Under the pieces are notes generated by a model. It saw only the letters and a program-made list of their open reading frames with translations, was not told where the DNA came from and did no database searches. Source: JALZVT01 sp964611345 (GTDB lineage: Bacteria; Pseudomonadota; Gammaproteobacteria; Pseudomonadales; Azotimanducaceae). Taken from it: a stretch of DNA of 64,000 nucleotides. Positions within the stretch are counted from its first letter, which is position 1. Each line of letters begins with the position of its first letter. The DNA lies in assembly GCA_964611345.1 (NCBI GenBank), contig CAZSYU010000001.1, positions 62,001 to 126,000 of the forward strand, read 5' to 3'. Shown here piece after piece: positions 40,938-49,601 of the stretch. The position numbers and the translations under genes were made by a program.

Positions 40938-42890
40938 TCAGCGTGCCGGGTTGTACCAGATAGGTGATGACCAGGCGCGCTCCTGAATGGTGGCTTGCAT
41001 GTCGGCGCGTGGTTCAACACCCGCCCGTATGGCATCCCAGGTCGACCAGCGGCAGATCGGGTTTTCCAGCACGCGGGCGTAGTAGAACGCGTTTTGGCTG
41101 GTATCAAATTCCGGATCTTGCCATACCGCCTTGAGTTCAGCCGCTCCCTTGTCAGCGCTTGCACTGCAATCGGCCAGATTCACTGTGGCACCGTTATCAG
41201 GACAACGGTGCGTGGCGGGGTCAACCGCAAGTCCATCAGAGCAGGCAATATCAAACACCTTTTCCTGGGTCTTCCCGTTTTCTACCCAGCCTTTGATGAT
41301 TTGCAGGCGCTGCAGGGCACCGCTGTCGTTGTCGCGCAGTGCCCAGGCGTAAAACTGGGGTGTCTGGTTGGTTGCGTCCTCGGGAGAATTGCCGGGTGCC
41401 GGGTTCAGGTCGCTGCCCATTGGCACACCGGTGGCGTACAGGTTCTTGATTTCTTGTGTTTCATCAACTGTTGCTGTGTCAAAAGCGTAACCGCCAAAAA
41501 ACCGCAGTTTGATGTGCGGGCCGGAGGTTGAGAAGGTTTCCTTGCGGCGAAAGGCAGCATAAATCGCGTCACGCGTGTTCGCCTCTGCCCACACGCCAGC
41601 CAAACCAGAACCGCCCCAATACCGCGAGGGGCCGTTTGCGTACTTTTCGCCGTTAGGTCCGGGCTCGTCGAGTGGTACTGAGCCGCGCAGTTGCGGCTCT
41701 ATGTCGAGCACACCGGTTTTGCTCCAGTAATTGTCCTCATCAAACGATCCGGCGGCGTTGTGGGTGTCTGAGGAGCCGATGACGCCAAACTTGTAGGGGT
41801 TGAACCCGGCGTCTTCCTGCATTACCAGTCCGTTCAGGTACGCCTCGCGTACATAGCTGCCCTGCGGTCGGCTCGGCAAGGTGGAGGCGATACGCAGCGG
41901 CATGATCTCGAAGTTGGCCCACTCATCGTTGGGTGACAATAGAGGGTGCGTGTCCGATGTGCCTTTAACCTGGGTGTTTTCAACCAGTGGCTCGTTGCGC
42001 ATGCGTTGCGCCCCATAGTCGGCATCAAACGCTGAGCCATCCCATTTCCTTTTCGCGAACATCCAGCCATCGGAGCCATTGGAGTTGTGCGGAATCGCCA
42101 GCCCTTCAATGCCTTTGGCGCGTTGCTCATCCAGCCAGTTCCACAGGTCTTCCGGCTGCGAGTCGTAGGCAGGGAAGGGCTCTGCAGGAACATTACTGCC
42201 ACGAAAGACCACGTTCCGGTGCAGGTTCTGAAATTCATCGGCTGACTTGGTGTATTCGTAGGCAATGAACGTTGTGAACTTGCCCGGTTCGTTGTGGCGC
42301 TCGGCCGACGCGATGATCTGTTGCCAGGCATCGAGCGCGATAGGGCGATTGCGCAGTTCATCTTCGACGTCACTGGCGCGAGTGCTGGTGAGGTGTCGCA
42401 GCACGGCCTGGAAAGCGGCCGCAGAGCCGGGCACGTTAGTGGCGTTACGCACAAACTCGGCAATGGGGTGATCAGCAAATTCGCTGTCGGGGTTTGCAAG
42501 GTTGGGCATCATGCCCAGGTAGAGGTCATGGTCGGTGACGCCCTGAAAGTCGAGCGGTTTTTTCAGTTGCATGGAAAACCCGGACGCGTGTTCAATGGCA
42601 TCGCCTTTGGCAAACCGGTATGCATCATCCGGGGTGCGGCGCGTACCCATCAGAAATGCATCGAATGAAAAACGAGTGTGGACGTGCAGATCGCCAAAGA
42701 AGGCATCGCGCTCGGGGTTGCTGGTTACCGGCGGCGCATTAGCTGCTTGGGCGGTGGTTTGGGCGGTGGTGTCAGAGGCCGTAACAGCTGTGCCTGCGGT
42801 TGCGGCGGGTGCCTGGCGGGTTGTCTCGGCGCACGCGGCGAGGGCGATTGCCAGGCAGATACAGAGACTAAATTTTTGACCTAAAGTCAT
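40938..42890 (-). CDS. DUF3604 domain lipoprotein (PHP-like hydrolase)
   Basis: A 650-residue predicted lipoprotein: signal LCICLAIALAACAE with lipobox LAAC at residues ~17-20, then a Thr/Ala-rich linker to about 55. The DUF3604 domain has PHP-type metal motifs HVHTRFSFD (about 70), GVTDHDLYLG, and GVIGSSDTHNAAG. FIAYEYTKSAD and LAIPHNSNGSDGWMF add conserved residues. The family is unassigned but predicted to hydrolyse phosphate-type or ester bonds with metals. It is encoded immediately before the DUF5916 barrel (one base between stop and TTG) and divergent from the TctCBA transporter, hinting at a joint envelope task. Confidence 0.9.
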   Translation of the reverse strand: MTLGQKFSLCICLAIALAACAETTRQAPAATAGTAVTASDTTAQTTAQAANAPPVTSNPERDAFFGDLHVHTRFSFDAFLMGTRRTPDDAYRFAKGDAIEHASGFSMQLKKPLDFQGVTDHDLYLGMMPNLANPDSEFADHPIAEFVRNATNVPGSAAAFQAVLRHLTSTRASDVEDELRNRPIALDAWQQIIASAERHNEPGKFTTFIAYEYTKSADEFQNLHRNVVFRGSNVPAEPFPAYDSQPEDLWNWLDEQRAKGIEGLAIPHNSNGSDGWMFAKRKWDGSAFDADYGAQRMRNEPLVENTQVKGTSDTHPLLSPNDEWANFEIMPLRIASTLPSRPQGSYVREAYLNGLVMQEDAGFNPYKFGVIGSSDTHNAAGSFDEDNYWSKTGVLDIEPQLRGSVPLDEPGPNGEKYANGPSRYWGGSGLAGVWAEANTRDAIYAAFRRKETFSTSGPHIKLRFFGGYAFDTATVDETQEIKNLYATGVPMGSDLNPAPGNSPEDATNQTPQFYAWALRDNDSGALQRLQIIKGWVENGKTQEKVFDIACSDGLAVDPATHRCPDNGATVNLADCSASADKGAAELKAVWQDPEFDTSQNAFYYARVLENPICRWSTWDAIRAGVEPRADMQATIQERAWSSPIWYNPAR

Positions 42891-42900
42891 TTCTTGAAAC

Positions 42901-42955
42901 CCCGAATATATTTATATTATTCAATGGGTTGTCGGGAATATATAAAGGCGTTTGT
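42901..42955. promoter_or_regulatory. AT-rich divergent promoter region
   Basis: The 204-bp space between DUF3604 and tctC contains a strongly AT-rich stretch at 42905-42922 and 42937-42947 (TATATTTATATTATT and AATATATAAA), unlike the surrounding GC-rich genes. It probably carries the promoter of the DUF3604-DUF5916 unit and perhaps of tctCBA; individual boxes cannot be fixed. Confidence 0.35.
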
Positions 42956-43094
42956 TACATTGCATTCACGATGCTGAACCTGGTTATCAGCCGTCCTGCC
43001 CGGACGCCAAGAGATCCCCCAACCCCTGGCCTATTTTCGCACCCTTTACGCCTGGGTGCACTCGAGGTAGTGAAGGCTCGGGCATAATCCATCG

Positions 43095-44060
43095 ATGACT
43101 GTGTTCCTGTCTCGAGTGCTCTGCATGCTGATGACGTTGCTGCTGTGCGCGGCAGCGGCAGCCGACGTCAACCGCCTGCATCTACTGATTCCCGGTGGTG
43201 CGGGTGGCGGTTGGGATGCTACTGCGCGTGGAGTTGGTCGTGCCCTGACTGAATCGGCGCTGCTGCCCAATGTGTCGGTGCAAAACATGTCAGGTGCCGG
43301 AGGGGCAAAGGCGGTTGCACACATGATTGAGACGGCCGAACAAAATCAACACGTGCTGCTGGTTAATTCCACACCTATAGTGGCGCGCTCCTTACAGCCC
43401 GTGTTTCGCCAATCCTGGCGCGACCTGACGCCAGTAGCAGCAGTGATCGGCGACTTCGGTATTATCGCGGTACGCGCTGATTCGAAGTTTAAAACCTTCG
43501 CTGAGTTGCTACTCGAGCTGCGCCGTGCGCCGCGCGAGATCAAGATTGCGGGTGGCTCGAATCGCGGCGGGCTTGATCACTTAATCGCCGCATCCATATT
43601 TCGGGTTGCAGGATTACGCGCAGGAGATGCGCGTTATGTGGCGTACGATGCCGGAGGCAAAGCGTTGCTTGCCTTGCTGTCGGGTGAAACACCGGTAATG
43701 AGTGCAACGGTGGGCGACGCGATGGGCATGGTCCAGGCAGGCAAGGTGCGCATACTTGCGATAGCCGCAGACCAGCGGCTGGCCGAGTTGCCGGATGTGC
43801 CAACCTTTACTGAATTGGGTTATCCGCTCACATTTATTAACTGGCGTGGCTTCTTTGGGGTGCCTGGTTTGTCAGAGGAGGCACAGCAGGAGTATGCGCA
43901 GCTGCTGCAACGCATGAGTGAGACGCCACAATGGGAGGCGCTCCGAGCACAGCATGGCTGGGTGAATAACTTTGTGTTTGGGAAAGACTTTGTGCGTTAC
44001 CTGGAGACGCAAGAGCGCGTAACCGGTGAACTTATGCGTGAGCTTGGTTTTATCCAGTGA
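43095..44060 (+). CDS. tctC: tripartite tricarboxylate transporter substrate-binding protein
   Basis: A 321-residue periplasmic binding protein of the TctC/Bug family. Signal peptide of about 22 residues (MLMTLLLCAAAAAD). LHLLIPGGAGGGWDATARGV (about 28-47) is the family opening; KIAGGSNRGGLDHLIAASIF and AYDAGGKALLALLSGE line the ligand cleft; LPDVPTFTELGYPLTFINWRG is the usual end segment. The ligand is a carboxylate (citrate, C4-dicarboxylate or aromatic acid); the exact one cannot be read. First gene of tctCBA, overlapping tctB by four bases (GTGA). Confidence 0.93.
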   Translation: MTVFLSRVLCMLMTLLLCAAAAADVNRLHLLIPGGAGGGWDATARGVGRALTESALLPNVSVQNMSGAGGAKAVAHMIETAEQNQHVLLVNSTPIVARSLQPVFRQSWRDLTPVAAVIGDFGIIAVRADSKFKTFAELLLELRRAPREIKIAGGSNRGGLDHLIAASIFRVAGLRAGDARYVAYDAGGKALLALLSGETPVMSATVGDAMGMVQAGKVRILAIAADQRLAELPDVPTFTELGYPLTFINWRGFFGVPGLSEEAQQEYAQLLQRMSETPQWEALRAQHGWVNNFVFGKDFVRYLETQERVTGELMRELGFIQ

Positions 44061-44557
44061 ATTGGTCCGTGCTGGTAACGCGCAAACGCTTAGGCGCTAT
44101 AGTTTTTCTCGGGCTAAGTCTGTTCTATGGCGCGCAGATTCCTGACATACCGCGCCTGCCCGTAGATGCGCTGGAAGCCATGAACGCACGCTCCATGCCC
44201 TGGGTGCTTGCGGGTGCCGGGGTGCTGTTGTCCATTGCGCTGTTTGTGTTTGGCGGCAAACCAGAGTCTAGAGGTGACGCCGCCGTGGCCTCAGCAAACC
44301 CCCACCATGTGCTCACTGCCTTGCTGCTGTTCGGCTGGACAGGCCTGTACGGCGCGCTACTCGAATGGGTCGGATTTTTTCTGGCCACCCTAATGTTTCT
44401 GATTGGTGGTTTCTTGCTGTTGGGCGAGCGTCGTGGGCGAGTGATTGCTGGCACGGCGCTGGTTGCCGCTGGCGTGCTGTTTCTTGTGTTGCGTTTTGGT
44501 CTTGGTTTGTACCTGCCCCAGGGCTCGCTGTGGGTGCTGGTGTCGCCGAACGTATGA
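44057..44557 (+). CDS. tctB: tripartite tricarboxylate transporter small membrane subunit
   Basis: A 166-residue membrane protein with four hydrophobic helices (about 10-30, 48-68, 88-112 including TALLLFGWTGLYGALLEWVG, and 115-160 including RVIAGTALVAAGVLFLVL). It starts with GTG 44057, overlapping the tctC stop. TctB proteins are poorly conserved and are recognised by size, topology and place between TctC and TctA. tctA follows after nine bases, with GAGGA at 44555 as ribosome-binding site. Confidence 0.88.
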   Translation: MNWSVLVTRKRLGAIVFLGLSLFYGAQIPDIPRLPVDALEAMNARSMPWVLAGAGVLLSIALFVFGGKPESRGDAAVASANPHHVLTALLLFGWTGLYGALLEWVGFFLATLMFLIGGFLLLGERRGRVIAGTALVAAGVLFLVLRFGLGLYLPQGSLWVLVSPNV

Positions 44558-44566
44558 GGACTCTAA

Positions 44567-46102
44567 ATGTTTGAGGGCATCGCCGGGGGCCTTGGCACCG
44601 CTCTGGCGCCGTTTAATCTGTTGATGGTCACGCTAGGCTGCTTTGCGGGTACTTTCATTGGCTTGTTGCCAGGTCTTGGTCCTATCAGTGCCGTCGCGCT
44701 GATGATTCCGCTGACCTATGGTCTCGATCCCGCATCGGGCATGATTTTGATGGCCGGTGTTTATTATGGCGCGGTGTTTGGTGGGTCAACCTCGTCCATA
44801 CTCATTAATGCGCCCGGCACCGCCAGTACCGTAGCCACCAGCTTCGATGGTTATCCCCTGGCCCAGTTGGGGCAAGCGGGTAGAGCATTGGCCCTGGCTG
44901 CTTATGCATCTTTTACCGGCGGTACTGTTGGCGCCGTTGCCTTGCTTGTTGCCGCACCCTTACTTGCACAGCTGGCGCTGTCGTTTCAGTCGCCGGATTA
45001 CTTTGCGCTTATGGTGCTGGGTCTTACGGCAATCACCGCCATGGCCGGGCGCGGCCAAATGCTGCAGGCGGCGCTCATGACAGTGCTTGGGTTGATGCTT
45101 GGCACCGTCGGTGCTGACGCCACCAGCGGTTTGCCGAGGTTCACGTTTGGGCGGCTGGATCTCATCGACGGGTTCAGTTTTTTGCTGCTGGCCATGGCTA
45201 CGTTCGCGCTTGCTGAGGTTGTGGGCAGTGTACTGGTCGGCAAACATCGCGAAGTACAGACGCGCGGTCGTGCAGAGCTTGGCAGTATGCGACTCACCCG
45301 CTCAGAGGTGCGTGATGTGGCGCCTGTGGTGGGGCGCTCGAGTGTGTTGGGTTTTCTGGTGGGCGTGTTGCCTGGTGTGGGTGCAACGCTTGCGTCCTTT
45401 ATTGCCTATGGAGTTGAGCGCAATCTGGCGCCCGCAGCGCGCAAAAAACGTTTCGGTAAGGGTAGTTTGCGCGGCTTGGCAGCACCTGAGGCGGCGAATA
45501 ATGCCGCATCCACGGGATCGTTTGTGCCTCTGCTGACGTTGGGTATTCCTGGTTCCGGCACGACGGCAATCATGCTCGGCGCGCTCATTGCTTATGGCAT
45601 TCAACCGGGGCCGCGACTTTTTGTCGATCACCCGGAGGTGTTCTGGTCGGTGATTGTGTCAATGTATGTGGGCAACATTGTGCTGCTGTTGCTTAATTTG
45701 CCCCTCATTCCTTACCTTGCTCGCTTGCTGCGCGTTCCTATCCAGTTGCTCGTGCCGCTGGTTATTCTGTTCTCGGTAGTGGGCGTGTATCTGGTGTCGT
45801 TCAATACGGTGGACATTCAGATTATGGTGCTGATTGCGCTGGTTGCCTTGCTGCTTAAAGGGCTAGGGTTTCCCATGGCGCCGGTGCTGTTGGGTTTTAT
45901 TTTGGGCGGTTACCTCGAGGACAATCTGCAGCGTGCGCTTATTCTCTATGACGGTAGCGTGCGCTTTTTGTGGGAACGGCCTGCGGCGCTCGGCATCATG
46001 CTTGTAACCCTGTGTTTTCTGCTGTGGCCTGCTTTTGAACACTTCCGCGGCGCACAAGAGTTGGCGTCGCGGCGGCGCTCAAGTAGTGCTGAACTAGACT
46101 AG
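44567..46102 (+). CDS. tctA: tripartite tricarboxylate transporter large permease
   Basis: A 511-residue permease with about twelve helices. The TctA signature is clear: GLLPGLGPISAVALMIPLTY (about 34-53), YYGAVFGGSTSSILINAPGT (about 67-86) and the second inverted-repeat copy FVPLLTLGIPGSGTTAIMLGALIAYGIQPG (in two parts, about 317-346). It transports carboxylates with TctB and the binding protein TctC. Its stop overlaps by four bases the end of the convergent PhyH gene. The C-terminal tail is arginine-rich. Confidence 0.95.
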   Translation: MFEGIAGGLGTALAPFNLLMVTLGCFAGTFIGLLPGLGPISAVALMIPLTYGLDPASGMILMAGVYYGAVFGGSTSSILINAPGTASTVATSFDGYPLAQLGQAGRALALAAYASFTGGTVGAVALLVAAPLLAQLALSFQSPDYFALMVLGLTAITAMAGRGQMLQAALMTVLGLMLGTVGADATSGLPRFTFGRLDLIDGFSFLLLAMATFALAEVVGSVLVGKHREVQTRGRAELGSMRLTRSEVRDVAPVVGRSSVLGFLVGVLPGVGATLASFIAYGVERNLAPAARKKRFGKGSLRGLAAPEAANNAASTGSFVPLLTLGIPGSGTTAIMLGALIAYGIQPGPRLFVDHPEVFWSVIVSMYVGNIVLLLLNLPLIPYLARLLRVPIQLLVPLVILFSVVGVYLVSFNTVDIQIMVLIALVALLLKGLGFPMAPVLLGFILGGYLEDNLQRALILYDGSVRFLWERPAALGIMLVTLCFLLWPAFEHFRGAQELASRRRSSSAELD

Positions 46103-46896
46103 TCTGCGTGAATGATCTTGCCCATGCGGCGGGTCGAGCGGGCCTGGCGCTGCGTTTCGCGCTCCCCAAAGTCCTCTTCGGGCGCCTGCTCCAGTTCAAA
46201 GTGCCCGTGGGTGTCGGTGCCAGCAACCAACACGGCGCTGTCTGGCCCTTTGGTCTGACGGACGTCGGTTGCGCAGTAACGTAACACCATGCCGATGCGC
46301 CGATCATTGGTGGTGTTGGGTCCACTGCCGTGGACGATTCCTACGTGGTGGAGCGACATCTCACCGGCGCTAAGCGGTGCGCTCAAAACTTTGGTTTCAT
46401 CAATGCTGGTTTTGATCACCTGACCCCGACTGAGCAGATTGTCTTTGTGGTAGGTATTGTCATGCTCGTGCAATGGCGCTTTGTGGCTGCCCGGCAGAAA
46501 GCGCATTGGGCCCGTCTCGAGCGAGGCATCCGACAGGGCAATCCATGCGGTGATCACATTGAAGGGCTTAAGACCCCAGTAGTTCGCGTCCTGGTGCATG
46601 GACACAAACTTGCTGGTGTTCGGTTCCTTAATGAACCAGTTGATTGACCACAGCAGCACGTTTGGGCCCAACAGGCAGGCAACTCGGGAGACAATCCTCG
46701 GGTCGTGAATCACATCCCAGGCCCAGCGCTGGGCCAAATGCAGGTCCGTCCGTTTGGCCACGCTCTGGTCGCCAAAGCGTTGTTCGAATGCTTCGTACTG
46801 GGCTCGTAAGTCTTGGGCCTCGGCGCTCGTAAAGACCGACAGCGGGGACAGATAGCCGTTGGCATCGAAGCGTGTGATTTGTTCTATGGAGAGCAT
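46099..46896 (-). CDS. phytanoyl-CoA dioxygenase (PhyH) family protein
   Basis: A 265-residue Fe(II)/2-oxoglutarate dioxygenase. It starts MLSIEQITRFDANGYLSPLS. The iron triad is HxD in FVSMHQDANYWGLKPF (about 101-116) and the distal His in HHVGIVHGSGPNTTNDRRIG (about 203-222), with Arg near RRIGMVL for 2OG. The pattern ITAWIALSDASLETGPMRFLPG resembles bacterial PhyH proteins that act on secondary metabolites or small amino-acid-like compounds rather than phytanoyl-CoA. It has no operon partner: converges with tctA and is divergent from the GGT-family gene (81 bp). Confidence 0.9.
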   Translation of the reverse strand: MLSIEQITRFDANGYLSPLSVFTSAEAQDLRAQYEAFEQRFGDQSVAKRTDLHLAQRWAWDVIHDPRIVSRVACLLGPNVLLWSINWFIKEPNTSKFVSMHQDANYWGLKPFNVITAWIALSDASLETGPMRFLPGSHKAPLHEHDNTYHKDNLLSRGQVIKTSIDETKVLSAPLSAGEMSLHHVGIVHGSGPNTTNDRRIGMVLRYCATDVRQTKGPDSAVLVAGTDTHGHFELEQAPEEDFGERETQRQARSTRRMGKIIHAD

Positions 46897-46977
46897 TGTT
46901 TACCTGTGGCTCCCAGCAAATAAGATCAAGGTAGACTGTACCCCGAAATTTCTGCCGTTTCCTGACAGGTCGCTCTC

Positions 46978-48543
46978 ATGTTCAATCCTGCCCAACCCTA
47001 TGCGTCGTCGCGCTCGCCGGTGTGCGCTGCCAACGTTGTGGCGACCTCCCAGCCGCTTGCGACCCAGGCCGGAATAGAGGCGCTGCGCCGTGGCGGAAAC
47101 GCGGTGGACGCAGCGCTGGCGGCCGCGATTACGCTGACAGTGGTAGAGCCCAACAACAATGGAGTCGGCAGTGATGCGTTTGCGATTTTGTGGGATGGAA
47201 AAAAGCTTGCTGGCCTGAACGCCTCTGGACGTGCGCCTATGGGGGTGGATGTCAGTAAGTTTGCGGGGAAGACGAGGCTGCCGGCGCTTGGCTGGGATGC
47301 GGTAACCGTGCCTGGCGCGGTGAGCGCCTGGGTTGCGCTGTCGGAGCGGTACGGCAAGTTAGCCTTTGAAGAGCTCTTTAAGGCTGGGATTCATTACGCA
47401 GAACACGGTTTTCAGGTGGGACCAAAGTCGGCGTTTTATTGGGGGTATGCGGCGCGAACCTATAAGGATTTCTCGCACTTTGCCGAGCATTTTCTGCCGG
47501 CGCCCAAGGCGGGCGAGCGGTTTTATCGTCCCGATCTCGCCCGTACGCTTGAACTAATAGCCGACAGCAAGGGTGCTGCGTTTTACACCGGCGAGCTTGC
47601 CGATGCGATTGATGCCGCGGCCCGTGAGGCAGGTGCGGTGCTGCGTAAAGCGGATCTGGCCGCGCATCAGGCTGACTGGGTAACGCCGGTACAGCAGACT
47701 TACCGCGATATTGAGCTGCACGAGATTCCCCCTAATGGTCAGGGCTTGGCCGCGCTGATTGCGCTGGGCATTTTGCGCCATCTTGATGCCCCCGATCCAG
47801 ACACGGCAGAAGGCAAGCACATACAGATTGAGGCTATGAAGATCGCAATTCGGGCCGCCTTTGATCATTTTGCCGATGCGGATGCCATGCGGCTCACACC
47901 TGACGAACTGTTGGGAGAAGACTCGTTGCGGCGTGTCGCCACCGAGATCGGTGCGAGGGCCAGTACTTTACCGCCGCGCGTGTTGCCTGCCGGACAAGAC
48001 ACTGTGTACCTGACTGCGGCCGACGAGAGTGGACTGATGATCTCGTTTATTCAGTCAAACTATCAGGGCTTTGGTTCAGGTGTTGTGATACCGGGCACCG
48101 GTATCTCCATGCAAAACCGCGGCTGCGGGTTTTCCCTCGATCCGCAGCATCCGAATGCGCTTGCGCCCGGCAAGCGGCCGTTTCATACGATCATTCCAGG
48201 CTTTGTGACAACCGGCGGTGCGCCGCTGATGAGCTTTGGTGTGATGGGTGGCCACATGCAACACCAGGGGCATGTGCAAATGGTAAATCGCATCTTTGAC
48301 CATGGGCAAAACCCGCAAGCGGCGAGTGATGCACCGCGCTGGCATGTCTATGAAGACTTTTCGGTCGGACTCGAACCCGGTACACCGCCCGAGATACTTG
48401 AGTCGTTGGTGAAGCTTGGCCATAGCGTGCGCATGGAACCGCAGGAGCACGTGTTTGGCGGGGCGCAACTTATTTTGAAAACCAAAGATGGGTATGTGGC
48501 GGGTTCAGACCATCGTAAGGAAGGGCAGGCGGGCGGTTTTTAG
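46978..48543 (+). CDS. gamma-glutamyltransferase family protein, cytoplasmic type
   Basis: A 521-residue Ntn-hydrolase of the GGT family. It begins QPYASSRSPVCAANVVATSQ and GGNAVDAALAAAITLTVVEP (about 39-58), highly conserved in GGTs. No signal peptide, unlike exported GgtA. The autoprocessing region reads GQDTVYLTAADESG (about 340-353): the Thr at the cleavage position is kept, but the next residue is Val instead of the usual Thr. SFIQSNYQGFGSGVVIPGTG follows, as in GGTs. Cytoplasmic relatives include oxamate amidohydrolase HpxW, so an amidase acting on a small N-acyl compound is as likely as glutathione turnover. Confidence 0.88.
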   Translation: MFNPAQPYASSRSPVCAANVVATSQPLATQAGIEALRRGGNAVDAALAAAITLTVVEPNNNGVGSDAFAILWDGKKLAGLNASGRAPMGVDVSKFAGKTRLPALGWDAVTVPGAVSAWVALSERYGKLAFEELFKAGIHYAEHGFQVGPKSAFYWGYAARTYKDFSHFAEHFLPAPKAGERFYRPDLARTLELIADSKGAAFYTGELADAIDAAAREAGAVLRKADLAAHQADWVTPVQQTYRDIELHEIPPNGQGLAALIALGILRHLDAPDPDTAEGKHIQIEAMKIAIRAAFDHFADADAMRLTPDELLGEDSLRRVATEIGARASTLPPRVLPAGQDTVYLTAADESGLMISFIQSNYQGFGSGVVIPGTGISMQNRGCGFSLDPQHPNALAPGKRPFHTIIPGFVTTGGAPLMSFGVMGGHMQHQGHVQMVNRIFDHGQNPQAASDAPRWHVYEDFSVGLEPGTPPEILESLVKLGHSVRMEPQEHVFGGAQLILKTKDGYVAGSDHRKEGQAGGF

Positions 48544-48560
48544 CTCGACCGGGAATAGTG

Positions 48561-49601
48561 TTAACCGGACCCAACAACATCCGCATAATGTTTTTTCGCC
48601 ACATCCGGATGGGCGCGCAAACGAATCTTTAACGTGTTGTCACCAAAGGTGGCATGTACCGGATCGTCGGCAAGCGGTACTTCTAGCGTATCCATTTCAG
48701 CCTGCAGCGACTGCGGCAACTCAACCGGGGCAAACACCGACTCAAGCATGGGGTTAAAAAAGTACGCGAGAGAAAGTCGTTCTTTACCAGGCGGTGGGCT
48801 TGCCACCCTGTGGGGTGTAGCGCGCAAATAGCCATTTGATGCCGCTTGCATCATTTGGCCAAGGTTCATGACGTAGGTGCCTGGGATTGGTGTCGCCGGC
48901 AGCAGGCCATCTTTGGTGTGCACCTCCAGACCTGCCTGTTCATCCTGCAGAATAAAACTCAAGAGCCCCGAGTCGTGATGCAAGCCGACGCCCTGACCGG
49001 TGTCTGTGCTGCTGTTCTGCGCCGGATAACGAATGATCTTCACGTGCACATCCGGGCGCGGCAACATATGCTCGTCAAAGGCGTCCATGGACTGTCCCAG
49101 GCCCAACGCCAGAGCGCGGACGATGGCAATGCCAATCGGTTCAAGGGCAGCCATCCAGGCAAGGGTAGCGGGGGCCATTTCAGGGACAGCGACCGGCCAT
49201 TGGTTCGGACCGCGCAGGCGCAGCCAGGGTGGGTCATTGGGACCGCAAAACGGTGCAGGCTCTTCCGGCCCAACATCCAGCTGGTCACGCCAGTCGCTAA
49301 TTCCCTGGGTGCGTTCATCGCCAAGAATGGTGTAGCCCCGAAAGTGCGGGGAGTTGGCAATTTGCAGCGCATGGCGTTCTGCCTGCGGAAGGGCGAAGAA
49401 GCGGCGAGCGGCGTCTGCGGCGGCGGCCTCAAGTTGTGGATCGATACCATGCCCTTGCAGATAACAAAATCCTGGTTCGCGGCAGGCGCGGGTGAGGTCG
49501 CGTACAAAGGCTTTACCCGCAGCACTTTCGGGTGCCCCTAGAAAAGGGGCAATGTCGAGCAGCGGCAGGCTGGGCACTTGCGTTGCACTCGAATCACTCA
49601 C
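48561..49601 (-). CDS. isopenicillin N synthase-like 2OG-Fe(II) oxygenase (five-gene operon)
   Basis: A 346-residue dioxygenase starting with GTG 49601, which overlaps the YjbR stop (GTGA). The DIOX_N part has LPLLDIAPFLG and CREPGFCYLQGHGID. In the C-terminal domain the iron ligands are HxD in GVGLHHDSGLLSF (about 206-210) and His in ATPHRVASPPPGKERLSLAYF, whose ERLSL gives the Arg-x-Ser for 2-oxoglutarate. The family includes plant-type ethylene and gibberellin enzymes and bacterial desaturases. Placed last in the FadB-HMGL-CoA transferase-YjbR operon, it may oxidise a carboxylic acid before or after CoA activation; substrate unknown. Confidence 0.87.
   Translation of the reverse strand: MSDSSATQVPSLPLLDIAPFLGAPESAAGKAFVRDLTRACREPGFCYLQGHGIDPQLEAAAADAARRFFALPQAERHALQIANSPHFRGYTILGDERTQGISDWRDQLDVGPEEPAPFCGPNDPPWLRLRGPNQWPVAVPEMAPATLAWMAALEPIGIAIVRALALGLGQSMDAFDEHMLPRPDVHVKIIRYPAQNSSTDTGQGVGLHHDSGLLSFILQDEQAGLEVHTKDGLLPATPIPGTYVMNLGQMMQAASNGYLRATPHRVASPPPGKERLSLAYFFNPMLESVFAPVELPQSLQAEMDTLEVPLADDPVHATFGDNTLKIRLRAHPDVAKKHYADVVGSG

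Noticed and set aside
40937..41164. In-frame extension of the DUF5916 protein upstream of 40936
   Set aside because: It would read inside the DUF3604 coding region; TTG 40936 gives a proper signal peptide.
46978..48543. Classical exported gamma-glutamyltransferase
   Set aside because: No signal peptide and a changed processing-site neighbour; kept only as family-level call.
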